From contig NC_135140.1 of NCBI RefSeq assembly GCF_051014445.1, positions 17,663,501 through 17,727,500 on the forward strand: a stretch of DNA of 64,000 bases, written 5' to 3'. Shown piece after piece: positions 25,946-37,510 of this stretch. The notes beneath the pieces are model-generated. The model was not told the DNA's origin, ran no database searches, and was given only the letters and a program-made list of their open reading frames with translations. Position numbers and translations under genes: made by a program. The DNA comes from Colletes latitarsis (taxonomy: Eukaryota > Arthropoda > Insecta > Hymenoptera > Colletidae). Position 1 is the first letter of the stretch, and each line of letters opens with the position of its first letter.

Positions 25946-27230
25946 ATTTATAAAATACAAAAATCGCGAGGGATGCTTATTATTCGCAAGATGAACTACA
26001 AAGGGTTTCTTCATTAATTAAATCGCGTGCATCCATATTAAATAATACGCAACACTAATTTAAATAATCAGGTTGAGCCATCCGAGGCTTTGTAATCCAG
26101 CCGCGTCTTGATGATCTTGTCATCTTGTCAGATTCTGGGCATTTAATCGCAACACTAATTAATAAAAACGCGATAAATCAAGACCGCAACGCTAATTAAT
26201 AATACAAAAATTCCAAACGCGATTCAGAACAATAAAAGCAACCGCGAATAGTGATTATTCGCAACACTACCCTGAAAAGCAAACGCGAAAAATAGGAATT
26301 CGCAACGCTAAGAGTAAACCGATCAGTGCATTCGCAACGCTATTCTTAAATAACAATAAAAGCAATCGCGTATGGAATTCGCAACACTACCCTGAAAAGG
26401 AAACGCGAAAAATAGGAATTCGCAACTCTATAAGCAAACGCGATTATTGCATATTTTTCGCAACTCTATCTTTAATGAAAATATTATATTTGTCTCGCAA
26501 CGCTAATACAAATCGCGTTTTGCCCCAAAAAACTGGACCAGGTGCTGGCGGCGTCCGTAGTTGATACAAATACACATGCAATAAATAAACTAACTACTGC
26601 AAACTACAATATAGTGGCACATATTGGGATGAAGTTAGATATTTCAAATATCGCAACACTACGGGTCAAACAACGCGACAAATCAACAATCGCAACGCTA
26701 ATATATAATATAAAAATTCCAAACGCGATTTATAACAATAAAAGCAACCGCGAATGATGATTATTCGCAACACTACTCTGAAAAGCAAACGCGAAAAATA
26801 ATAATTCGCAACTCTAATTCGCAATCGCGTTTACTAAAAATTCGCAACTCTATTTTTAAAGCAAACGCCCGGTTCCTAAGTTTGCGAAAAAACAATCGCG
26901 AATCGTGTTCAGTCGCAACACTAACATATCAACGCGATAAATATTTATTCGCAACTCTACCAGCAAACGCGAACATTTGCATATTATTCGCAACTCTATC
27001 TTGAATCATGGGCTAGTACTGGCCACTAAATAAACTAACTACTTCTAGTACTACAATTGGGTAGAATTTGGGCATTGAAAATATCGCAACGCTAAATAAA
27101 AAATCACACGATTGATCAGGATCGCAACGCTAATTTATAATATGAAAATTCGAAACGCGGTTGATATATATTATATGTATGAAAGAGTAAAAAAGCAACG
27201 CGAATCGTGATTGTTCGCAACTCTATGAAT
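25946..27230. repeat. Array of small hairpins built from ACGCGA and TCGCAACNCTA motifs
   Basis: About 21 copies of CGCAACNCTA (N is A, G or T) alternate with about 17 copies of A-(A/C/T)-CGCG. In most units the two motifs carry complementary arms: GCGA(A) of the first pairs with T(T)CGC of the second around a loop of 5-14 bases, for example GCGAATA-GTGAT-TATTCGC near 26245. Loops vary in sequence and length while stems persist. Larger blocks starting near 26140, 26640 and 27075 share longer sequence (aaaattccaaacgcgatt), so this is a decaying higher-order tandem array. There is no convincing reading frame. The strand of any transcript is unknown. Confidence 0.8.
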
Positions 27231-27239
27231 ATATAATGA

Positions 27240-28170
27240 AAAAAGTTATAAATATATTCGATGATGTATATGTTATTTTATAACTATATTGAAAATACTA
27301 GAGTTCGTTCAAAGAATTTATGTAAGTTTGAAATGGCAGTAAACATGTTAATATTGATATTTAAACCGCGAGTTGCCCCGATGGCTGGCATGTATGGTGC
27401 AATTATGTACAAAGTACATGCATACGTGAGCCAGCCAAAAAAACAAACTAACTACAAAACTACAGGCGAAAAAAGTGACAACGTAGTAACAAGAATGACT
27501 TTCCATCCTCATCCGAAGATGAAGATGAAGAGCCATTTGTTGCAGCCCACTCTTGAGACAATTTGTCAGGGCCTCTTCGACTCTTTGAGCCTTTTCTTTC
27601 TTCGGCGGTCCTGCCAAAGCCTGAAACTTAATACTAGGCTCAAGCACTCCGTGCAATACGCAGCCTCCAACAATTCTACGAATTGTTATCGGAACACGTG
27701 CGAAGTAACTTGAGCGGGACGAGCGTTTCGAGGGGGCCTAATCGCGACCGCGAACGCGAAGAACGACTTTGAAGTCGCAGCGATTTCAAGAGTCGATAGT
27801 AACACCAAAACAAACGGTGGAAACCGTTTGTATCGGCTGACTTTTCAACTCTGAAAATCGTACCTACAGGTACAGGACAGCCACGCGAAAAAATGCCTAC
27901 CCGATTAACTAATGTGGACAGTCCTGCCCTGACCCTACCTACTTAAATCTAGCAGACATACCAGAAAGTTACCTACCTACCTAACCCTATATTTAAAAAA
28001 TGGCAAAACGCATTCTCTCAAACAAACACTCCACGGTTCTCATACAGTATGTTCGGGCGCGACCTAAACTAGAGAGGACTCCCCGGGGTTCCTCCGACAC
28101 CCGAACATTGCAAACATTCACACTCTAAGGTACGTACCAATTCCTGAAATCAGCTGACACAGACTAGTGA
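27240..28170. mobile_element. GC-richer block, possible LTR-retroelement remnant
   Basis: Base composition rises sharply here compared with both flanks. On the minus strand a segment starts TGTCGGAGGAACCCCGGGGA near 28090, a common style of insect LTR start, and runs through CG-rich DNA to about 27650. Opposed frames at 27261-27713 (+) and 27348-27656 (-) are not supported as genes. A tgttcggg...cccgaaca pair at 28047-28108 forms a stem. No protease, RT or integrase is visible, so the assignment is tentative. Confidence 0.3.
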
Positions 28171-30660
28171 CCATTGCGTATTTATATTATAGATAATATT
28201 TTAACTTAATATAAAATCTTTGTATTATTTAATATAACATAAAGTCTCTAATCAATTATGTTGAATTTGTTAATTTATTGTAGTATGAACTACTATAGTC
28301 ATTGTGTATTAAAATGAATATGCGAATAATATCAATAATTCGTATGGTAAATTGATAAATAGAAGTTTAATGTTGCAATTTATAGAAATGTAATGAATTA
28401 TAGTGAATTGTTTAAACGACGTAATTCCACATCCTAACCACAAACACATACATATGGAGATTACGTCGTGCACGAATCACTAGCCGTGTCAGCCGCACAC
28501 ATGATTTATTAGAAATTTTACAAACTAAGTCATCGTGCCCCGTTGCATTCACTCATGCAAATAGCACCTGGGCATGTGCATGAACTTAGGCAACGAGCAC
28601 GGAAAGATTATTCTGGAAATCCTGACTAGAAAAGTGATTAATTAAACAAATGGCGCTAAACGGTATTTCTTATTTAATTTTTTAGTAAAAATGACTCGAC
28701 CTTTTTATATATAATATGTTAATATTACGTTAATACTGAAAAATATTATTATTGAAAAAAATTTATTATTTCTTGATTGAAATTTAATTATGTAGAATGA
28801 AAGACTTTACTTAAAACTTTATGATAAAATAATTGACTTTGAAAATTGAAGTAGATTACTGAAATAAATTTATTAAATTATTATTCAAAATATTCAATTA
28901 TCCTTGGTCGATTCTGTCGTCAAAGTAAATTTTTTAAAAGATCAAACTAACATGCATGTTACTTTGATTTGAAAATCGACCAGTCGCGAAACATCTTCTT
29001 GCACGTAAAATACATCATTAATTAAAGAAACGATCGATACTTAATAATTATATTAATGTACGAATTATTGTATAATGACAATGATATTGTATCTATATTA
29101 ATCGATATTCATATACTACTTGATCATATGATTAATATAATGTTTTCACATTATATCAATTTATATTCGACTTAATCATATAATTTATGCAAAGTTAATG
29201 AAAATATTTTACAAAACATTTATTTGTTACATTAAAAAACGCGAGTGCAAGAAGATTCTAGCCTGTACTAACAAAATATAACAATAGTCGTTACTACTCG
29301 CGGGTATATAAAATACCCGCGGTCACAAAACTCGCCAAAAATACTAAGTATACAACTGGTCACCCGTGTTGATTCGGATCTTTCATCCTACAACATGGTT
29401 GGGGACCAGAGGAACATAAATGCCATGCGACTCACTCGATCGTAGAATTTAAATACGCAGATGATGATGTCCATTTGAAGTCATCAGCGAAGATATCGAC
29501 GAAGTCCATGAGGGTGGATCCATAAGTATGTTGATGAAATATCCTGTAAATATCCTGTATCAGGATCCTGTAAAAAGAAGTAGAAAATATAACATCCTAT
29601 TTTTTAAATTATAGAAATTTGAATTTTAATAAAGATTTTTGCTGATTTTGGAAATTTTATATAGAAAAATTTTAAACAATTTTTTTCTAAACATACTCGG
29701 AACAAAGTACCATGATACTTACATATTTTGCTCGTGGGCATCGCCAAATATTCCTCTTCGGTGATGCACTGAGTCTAATACCGGTAACGAGGAGTTTAAA
29801 TTTCAAATAGAAAAAATAATGAAGTTTATTAGTAGATATTAAAATAGATTATCGCGACCGAAAATTGAAATCGGCGAACAAATGATTCTATTTTCGCGAT
29901 TCATAAAACAAGGAGAGCCACGATGCTCTGGAAATAATTTATAATTGCGTAATAAACACTGACTCTATTTTCGCGTTTGCCTAAGATGTAAACGAGAATT
30001 TATTTAGGGTCACTGCGCCCTTAAAAAGGAACTTTCTACGCAGCAAACACTGAAGCTATTGGCCGCATTGCGCGCGGCCAACAAAAAAAAAAAATCCTGA
30101 AAAGAAAGGGATAGGAGAGAAAAATACAAGCACACGTGTGCTTTTCCTACTGGTTTTCTTTTTTTTTTCTTATTCGTCAACAGAAATACTACTTGAGTTG
30201 TAAGCATGATTATGTTTATTTAATCGGATGTTGGAATATCCAATAATTTTTATAAATATTCTGAAATTTGCAAAAATTGAAGTTCGTTAACTATTTATGC
30301 TTCAATAGTAAATTCCAACTACGCAATTTCTACTTTTTCCTAAATTTGCATCGGAATATGTATGCAAATTGCAATTATGATAATTCATAAAGAAAGTATT
30401 GTAAATAATCAACTAAATGAATAATATTTGGAAATATTCAACCACGATCAGAATCACGAATGATATCTACCGACGCCATTTTGAAGTACCACAAAATTCG
30501 AAACTTCGTTAACCAGTTTTATGTTTCATCTTAACACTGACCGATTATATAATTTTATATCATGCTTGCAACGTAAAAAACTCAATAAATAAACAAAAAT
30601 ATATAAATATAAATGTTACTTGTTGTAACAATTGAAAGGTTACCAATATTCCGTTTGAAA
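28171..30660. other. Gene-free, mostly AT-rich interval
   Basis: Nothing here is supported as a gene. It contains AT-rich stretches, a ccgcgggtattttatatacc-type palindrome near 29298-29320 (ctcgcgggtatataaaatacccgcgg), and poly-A/T runs near 30090 and 30155. It may be an intron or upstream region of an unrecognised transcript starting in the triplicated block to the right. Confidence 0.35.
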
Positions 30661-30737
30661 TTTCTTCGAGTCGTTTACCTAACATGGCGTCCTTTACGCG
30701 CTAATATAACGTTCCTCGACTTCGTCTCCCTCGAAGA

Positions 30738-32140
30738 GACTAACAAAAACGAAACAAAAATGCGTTGAAGTACATGAACGATTATTATAGTTGAGTAATG
30801 ATTAAATCCAAATTGTATTGCAAGAAATCGTAATTGAATTCAGACAGACATGTTAATAATTAACACCGATCGAATGTCGGAGAAAAAGTACGAAACCGAT
30901 TCAATATTTGTCACGATAATAATTGAATTTATAATCAAGAATATATTAATAGTACGCGAAAGCACCGATAGAAAGTAAACGCGACTAGTAATAATGATAA
31001 AATATCAACAGGTTAAAAATACGTACCTCGCTGGTCGCGAAACGAAGGCAAGTACAGACATGTCTCAACGCGTCTTCCTACTTCAATTTCTGCAGCACCA
31101 ATGACGACCCCTCGCTGTACCCAGCGACGCTCGCGATTGGAGGGGAGTTCTGTTGCTTAGCAACGCTCGTAACTTCGATTCGAAAACCGTTGATTTCAAA
31201 TTGCAATAAGAGACTCTAACAGAATCGAAATAAAAATGCATTGCAATACATGAACGATTACTATAACTGAGTAATGATTAAATCCAAATTGTATTGCAAG
31301 AAATCGTAATTGAATTCAGACAGACATGTTAATAATTAACACCGGTCGAATGTCGAAGCAAAGTACGAAGCCGATTCAATATTTGTCACGATATTAATTG
31401 AATTTATGATCAAAAATATATTAATAGTACGTGAAAGCACCGATAGAAAGTAAACGCGACTGGTAATAGTGATAAAATATCAACAGGTTAAAAATACGTA
31501 CCTCGCTGGTCGCGAAACGAAGACAAGTCCAGACATGTCTCAACGCATCTTCCTACTTCAATTTCTGCAGCACCAATGACGACCCCTCGCTGTACCCAGC
31601 GACGCTCGCGATTGGGGGGGAGTTCTGCTGCTTGGCAAGGCTCATATTTCGAATCGAAAACCGTTGATTTCAAATTCCAATAAGAGACTGTAACAGAATC
31701 GAAATGAAAATGCATTACAATACATGAACGATTATTATAACTGAGTAATGATTAAATCCAAACTGTATTGCAAGAAATATTAATTAAATTCAGAGAGATA
31801 TGTTAATAATTAACACCGGTCGAATGTCGGAGAAAAAGTACGAAGCCGATTCAATATTTGTTACGATGTCGATTGAATTTATAATCAAAAATGTATTAAT
31901 ATTATGCGAAAGCACCGATAGAAAGTAAACGCGAGTAGTAATAACGATAAATTATCAAGTGGTAGAGATACGCACCTCGTTTGTAGCGAAACGGAGACAA
32001 ATCTCGACACGTCTTACCACGTTAATTTGCACAGTAGGAATGACGACCCCTCGCGAATGAGGTGGGTGGCGAGGGGGGCGCGCGGGAACTCCTGTTGCGC
32101 GCGGGAGCTCCTACTGCGCGCGGGAGCTCCTATTTCGCGC
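30738..32140 (-). repeat. Tandem triplication of a roughly 475-bp promoter-like block with splice donors
   Basis: Three units start near 30738, 31213 and 31688. Each has an AT-rich part (gagtaatgattaaatccaaa, gaccgatcgaatgtcg-like) followed by a CG-rich part with aatgacgacccctcgc. Read on the minus strand, the CG-rich part ends in CGAG followed by GTACGT or GTGCGT, a good splice donor, at 31027, 31502 and 31976, spaced 475 and 474 bp. An inverted CCAAT (attgg) lies nearby. The third unit is most diverged and adds a short gcgcgcgggagctcct repeat. This fits repeated alternative promoters and first exons for a minus-strand transcript. The downstream gene is not identified; the other side faces Mesd. 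Confidence 0.65.
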
Positions 32141-32506
32141 GAAATTTGAATTTCGAAAAGAAATAGGGACGTTTCAGGTAGTAACCACGGATACAAAAAA
32201 AAAGAACGAAGATACCAAGCCGAGAAAGAAAAGCTCATAGTCGCCTTCTTTCTCGATTTCCTAAAGTTGCGCTAAGTGCCGAGATCACACATATACGACC
32301 CGTGCGGCAGAGTATGCTGCTTTCTCCATCATTTCGTTAAACGCTAAGGAAATTCGTCGTTACTAATGTTACCGTCGATGTACTAAATTATGCCAAACGT
32401 GGCCACACTGGTGGGTACAGAATAAAGGTACATACTGACTTTTGCCTATCAGAGAGTCAAAAACCACAGGTTTCTCTTTCGAAATAATTTTTAATAGATT
32501 TTAAAT

Positions 32507-33539
32507 ATGAAAAAAGAAATTATCATCTGTGGCATATTCTTATTATTCTACGTCGAAGCAACCAATAACGCAAAGTCAAGCAAACAGAAATCATGGCGAG
32601 ACAAAGATATACGAGATATGACTGATGCAGATTTAGAGCATTTATTAGACCAGTGGGAGGTACACTATATTTTTTTTTATATCTCTTCAATGTTGAAAGA
32701 AAAATAGATGCAACCGATGGAAGCAATCAATAAAAATATATTTTAAAATGTATTTTATTGTAGGAAAATGAAGAACCTTTGGAACCAGACGAACTTCCAG
32801 AACACCTTAGACCCAGTCCACAAATTGATATATCAAAGGTAATATTTTGGCAATGTAATTTAAATGTCATTTATGTATTTTGTTTATTTACATAGCTGGA
32901 TATGTCAAATCCTGATAATATACTCAAAATGACTAAGAAAGGTAAAGGTGTTATGATGTTTGTTGACACTAATGAGGACATGTCGACAGAAGAAGCAGAT
33001 GTAATAATGAAAATCTGGCAAACTAGTCTACAAAATAATCATATTATTGCAGAAAGGTACCTTATTTTTTTGATACAAGTTATTAAATAATAATGAACTT
33101 CAATATTAAATTTGAAATCCTTTAGTCAAATAGAATATTATAGAACATTTGGACTTCTTTACTTTCTTGAGAAAGAATGTAAAATTGTTTTTAATTCAGG
33201 TATTGGTTAACATAGTTTCTATATCAAATTGTTGAATTTTTTATAGATATCCAATTGATCAAAAAAGATCTGTATTCTTGTTTCGTGAAGGTTCTCAAGC
33301 TGTTGATGCAAAAAATTTTTTACTGCAACAACCAGAATTATCTCATGTTACCCTTGAAGGGCAAACTTATTACAGAGATCCACAAAAACAGGTGAATCTT
33401 TAGACTATATTCAAAACAGAAGTATTACTTTCCAAATAATTAAATTTATGGTGTGTTACAGAGTGCTACTGCAGCAAAAATTAACAATTTAAACACACGA
33501 AATACGATAAACGAGGAAAGGAAGAAAACCGAATTATAA
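32507..33539 (+). CDS. Mesd: Mesd/boca, ER chaperone for LDL-receptor family proteins
   Basis: This protein escorts LDLR-family beta-propeller/EGF modules, including Wnt co-receptors and yolk receptors in insects, through the ER. Five exons (32507-32659, 32764-32838, 32896-33056, 33247-33391, 33462-33539) give 203 codons in one frame. A signal peptide (IIICGIFLLFYVEA) is followed by KDIRDMTDADLEHLLDQWE, ENEEPLEPDELPEHLRPSP, KKGKGVMMFV and WQTSLQNNHIIAERY, all diagnostic of the family. The protein ends in KTEL, an ER-retrieval tetrapeptide variant; Drosophila has KDEL. It lies directly beside the triplicated promoter-like block, so the two may share a bidirectional promoter. Confidence 0.96.
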
Positions 33540-34029
33540 TTTACTATGAACAAACATTGTTTGAAGATACTAAATATTTTTTTTGTATATTTTTATAACT
33601 TGTATATATTTATACAAAAGCTACTATGTATAGAACCGTTTTTTATACAAGTATTTTTTTGTTTAATTTACAAAAGTAAATTTATAATATAAATTACCTG
33701 TACATATATTTTTTATAATTCCATTTAATACTTTGTAGAGGTAAGAATATCAAGCAAACCATGGAATATGTTATGGGTCAATTATGTTTATATACAATCA
33801 TATAAATACCTATGAAATATCTGAAAATTATGCAACAGATGAAGTATAATGAAGACTTTATTTTGGTCATTTTACAATATCAATTACATTTTTAACATTA
33901 TTAAAGTAGCAGCAATTGAAATAACGATTAATAATAATAATATTAGTTCTGTTAAAAACAATATAACATATGCAAAACAGAATGTTAATGGATATGTTTT
34001 GATTAATAAATTATAATACATGTAGCTAC
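33540..34029. other. Convergent 3' intergenic gap between Mesd and MZT1
   Basis: About 490 bp of AT-rich DNA between two convergent stop codons. It should hold both 3' UTRs. No further feature is seen. Confidence 0.55.
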
Positions 34030-34278
34030 TCATTTGTTCAAACTTGATCTGCTACTCTGAGAATCTAACTGATTAGGGACATTCATTGCTCGTACTTCTC
34101 TTTGCAACTCTTTCACTACAGTTGCAAGTGCATATGGATTGACACCATTCTCGCATAACCTAATGCATATACTTAAGGTTGTTGGATCTAGGTTTGTGTT
34201 CAACAACTTTGAAATTTGGTACAGTGTTTGGAACGTTTTTCGAGCAGCATTGATCTGGTGATGCACAGCCTCTGGCAT
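34030..34278 (-). CDS. MZT1: MZT1 (MOZART1), gamma-tubulin complex recruitment protein
   Basis: A small subunit that binds gamma-tubulin complex proteins and primes them for microtubule nucleation at centrosomes and spindle poles. The frame from the ATG at 34278 gives 82 residues, the usual family length, with the conserved core LYQISKLLNTNLDPTTLSIC, IRLCENGVNPYALA and VVKELQRE. The coding part sits in one exon whose acceptor is about 22 bases upstream of this ATG, so a 5' UTR exon must lie further right. Longer in-frame reading upstream crosses the acceptor and is not expected to be translated. The gene is divergent from nicalin. Confidence 0.94.
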   Translation of the reverse strand: MPEAVHHQINAARKTFQTLYQISKLLNTNLDPTTLSICIRLCENGVNPYALATVVKELQREVRAMNVPNQLDSQSSRSSLNK

Positions 34279-35026
34279 GCTGGCTCGAGTTCGTTCCTTT
34301 CTATAAATAAAAAGTGAAAAATAATAATGGGTACAGCTATAGGTTCTTAATTGCAAAAATTGCGTCTTTAAACGGATGAAATCAAGAAAGGTTAAGCGTT
34401 GTATAGAAAGATTATTTCATGAAATACATACTCTCCGTTGTGAGACAGTTTTGCAGAGATATTAATCCTCAATGTCAAAATAAAAAAAGATCACGGTTTG
34501 TAGAGCAATCTTATTCAATGTCACATCGTTAGAATATTCGTAATACCGTTTACTTCAGCATTAAAATATGACAACAAACTACAAACGAAACTGAAAGGAG
34601 CTTTTGAATTTGACGAGATAGATTGAGTCACAGATGCAGTATGGAATAGATGAAACATTCAATATGAGTTTATATCTCGTTTGGCCTTGTAAGAAATTAT
34701 GTCGCGACTCGCGACCCCTATAAGAGCATATAAAATGTCCATTAAAGAATATTTCGATTTAGATATGTATATAATTTTTTACAAATAAATAGGCAGACAA
34801 AATGCTAATTCACAAGTAAATCTAATATTTTTATTCGTTATTCGTGAATAAAATTTGCACAACTTTGCCGTCAAGATAAAATACGTTTGGATGGTCGGTC
34901 TATTCTATACGTTATTTGTGGCCAGAGCAAGAATCGTCGAGCTGATCGTGCACAGTTTGTCGCATGGTAATACCTAGGTCGATGAAAATAATTAGGAGCC
35001 TATTTTTCTGAGTGGAATCTGAAAGA
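34279..35026. other. Divergent promoter interval between MZT1 and nicalin
   Basis: About 750 bp separates two start codons on opposite strands. It should contain the MZT1 5' exon and both promoters. No repeat or RNA gene is recognised. Confidence 0.5.
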
Positions 35027-37510
35027 ATGTGGCTAGAAGAATGCGACAGTTTTGCGGAATTATGTCGAGGATATTTGCCATACTATTTATTAATCATTTT
35101 ACCAATCTTTATCATTATCTCCCCGGTTAACCCAGTTGCGGCATCGCACGAATTTCCTGTATATCGGATGCATCAGTATGACTTGCATGGTGAACCTCAC
35201 GGTAATAAAATTCGTGCATTTTGCTTGATGAACGATTAATTGATACAATCGAATACACGAAAGTGTTATCTCGTCGAATCTGCAATAAGATTGAATTTTC
35301 TCATTCAGGTTGCCGTAGTGCCCCTGTTTCTTTGGAAGCAAGATCCCTCACTGGATGGAGCACCTCTAGACACTGTGTTGTTGCTAAAGCCTTGGATCTT
35401 ACGCCAAATCACTTTTACTCGATTAAGAACAAGGCAGGAGCCCTGATAGTAGTTTTGCCAGAGAAAATTGCAGAATTGACAACAGAAGAAAAGCAGGTTA
35501 ACAATTGGATTTAATTATATTAACCCTTCGACTATTATATTTTCCTATGACAAAATCATTTCTGACTTATGTCTATATACATATTTATGAGAGTTCCAAC
35601 TTCTTATAGATATTATACCAACATGGTGGCAGTTGCTTGAGCTAGGAATTTTACATTGTCATTTATATAATAAATGATATTTATTCGCTATTCCACATGT
35701 TATATGTAATACTAGTCATCAAATTATAGTTGGTATTCTTTACTATTAAGCTATCTTCCTATTTGTTTTTGTATACTTGGATAAGAAATAACAAAAAATT
35801 ATTTGGCTCTGGTTTGAAAAAATATAAGGCATGATTTAAAATTAAGACGAGGGATTATTTTTGCAGACTTTTCTAGTGTTTTCTAAAAGCAGCTTAATAC
35901 AAACTATTGTTTATAATTTGTTGACTAGGGTTATCTAAGTATGCCTGAAATTATTTATGGTGTTAATAATATATAAACATATCATTGAAATTTTCATGTG
36001 TTTCAAAATTGTTGCATTGTTGCATGGAATGTTCCATTTTTCAATTGCAAATGGATCAGATAGACCAATCAAATATTCTAAATAATGTAATGTCGATCAA
36101 AAAAATTATTGTATAAATAATTCGTTTGTTTCAGCATATTATGAGCTTAGAAGAGTGTATGATGTTTGGACCAGAAACAATGATACCAGTGTATTTTGCT
36201 TCCTGGCATCCAGATCTTCAAACTATTTTGGACGACCTTGCCAGTGGATTTATCATGGATGAAAAAACAGGTTCTGCCGCTGAAGCGATGTTTAATTTTA
36301 TATCTGCCAGTGGTTATCAAGTGGTGGTACCAACTGGACAAGCGCTTGCCAAATCGGACGTTAAAGTAGCTACTTTGCACGGAAAATTAACCGGTACTAG
36401 AGCAGAGGAAAAATTACCCACGATTGCCTTGGTAACGCATTACGATAGCACGGGAGTTGCACCCGAGTTGTCGTTTGGAGCAGACAGCAATGCATCTGGA
36501 ATGGCTATGTTATTAGAAATAGCACGATTATTCTCCACTTTGTATTCTACCAGCAGATCAAGGCCACAGTACAACCTTGTCTTCATCATAACTGGCGCTG
36601 GAAAGCTAAATTACCAAGGCAGTAAAAAATGGTTAGAAGATCAGCTGGATGGTCTCGAGGGCTCCATAATACAAGACGCAGCTTACGTCATCTGCCTCGA
36701 TACAGTATCTACTAGCGATAATATTTATGTTCACGTTTCAAAACCGCCGAAAGAAAATTCTACGGGCGGTCTCTTTTACAAAGAACTGAAAGCAGTGTCC
36801 GACTCATTGGATGGTACTACCGTGGAAGGTGTGCATAAGAAAATAAATTTAGCCGACAAATCGCTAGCTTGGGAACACGAGAGATACAGTATGCGAAGAT
36901 TACCGGCAACAACTTTATCCACCTTAAAGAGTCACGAAGATCCAATCAGAACGACAATCTTAGATTTAATGAAAACAGGACAAATAGACAAGTTGTACAA
37001 ACATACTCAAGTAGTCGCGGAAGCATTAGCAAGACATATATATAATTTGAGCTCTAGTCAAATTTTCATGGATCCACTGGAAGTTTCGAAAGAATCATTA
37101 TCTTTATGGTTTAGTTACTTAGCATCACAACCAAGAGCTGCCCCCTTATTGGCAGACAAACATAATACGTTAGTTGGCACACTGGAGGAAGCAATGGCTA
37201 GATATCTTGGTGATGTTAAAGTTACCTTGCACAGTCCTGACAAACAAGATCCAGAATTCGTATTTTACGATGTTACAAAAGCTACGCTGAACGTATACAG
37301 GTAAGTTTATTGACTACTTCAATTAGTATAGATAGAGATCCCTGTAGATAATGTAATTTATTACGTTTCAGTGTAAAACCCGCTGTATTTGATCTCTTTC
37401 TCACAATTGCCATCATTGTATACCTGGGGATACTTTATGTAATCATACACAATTTCCCACGTGCATATTCTTTAGCGACTCGTTTTTCAGTTAAGAACAA
37501 AGCATCGTGA
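35027..37510 (+). CDS. NCLN: Nicalin, ER membrane protein of the nicalin-TMEM147-NOMO (BOS) complex
   Basis: An ER type-I membrane protein that works with NOMO and TMEM147 in the multipass translocon. Four exons (35027-35201, 35309-35496, 36135-37300, 37372-37510) give 555 codons; human nicalin has 563. The N-terminal hydrophobic segment YYLLIILPIFIIISP precedes HEFPVYRMHQYDL. The peptidase-like lumenal domain includes LVTHYDSTGVAPELSFGADS, WEHERYSMRRLPATTLS and DPEFVFYD. A C-terminal membrane helix begins VKPAVFDLFL. The family has an M28/aminopeptidase-like fold without a full catalytic set. The ATG at 35027 is chosen because it precedes the hydrophobic segment at the family's usual distance. 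Exon 3 is unusually long for this window. Confidence 0.96.

Noticed and set aside
25946..27230. CRISPR-like repeat-spacer array
   Set aside because: The motifs are about 10 bp, spacing is irregular, larger blocks share spacer sequence, and the surrounding DNA is clearly animal nuclear DNA. There are no cas genes.
27261..27713. Open frames on both strands (150 and 102 codons)
   Set aside because: They overlap antisense in a GC-shifted block, use compositionally biased residues, show no family motif and lack supportive splice or start context.
27960..28010. TAGG-rich stretch as insect telomeric repeat
   Set aside because: Only a few imperfect taggtagg units occur, not a TTAGG array.
31488..31715. 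75-codon minus-strand frame
   Set aside because: It is a by-product of the CG-rich part of the triplicated block; equivalent frames in the other copies are not preserved.
33120..33200. Possible extra Mesd exon in the intron before 33247
   Set aside because: Exon 33056 joins 33247 in phase and restores the family sequence (AERYPIDQ); the intronic frame has no counterpart in Mesd proteins.
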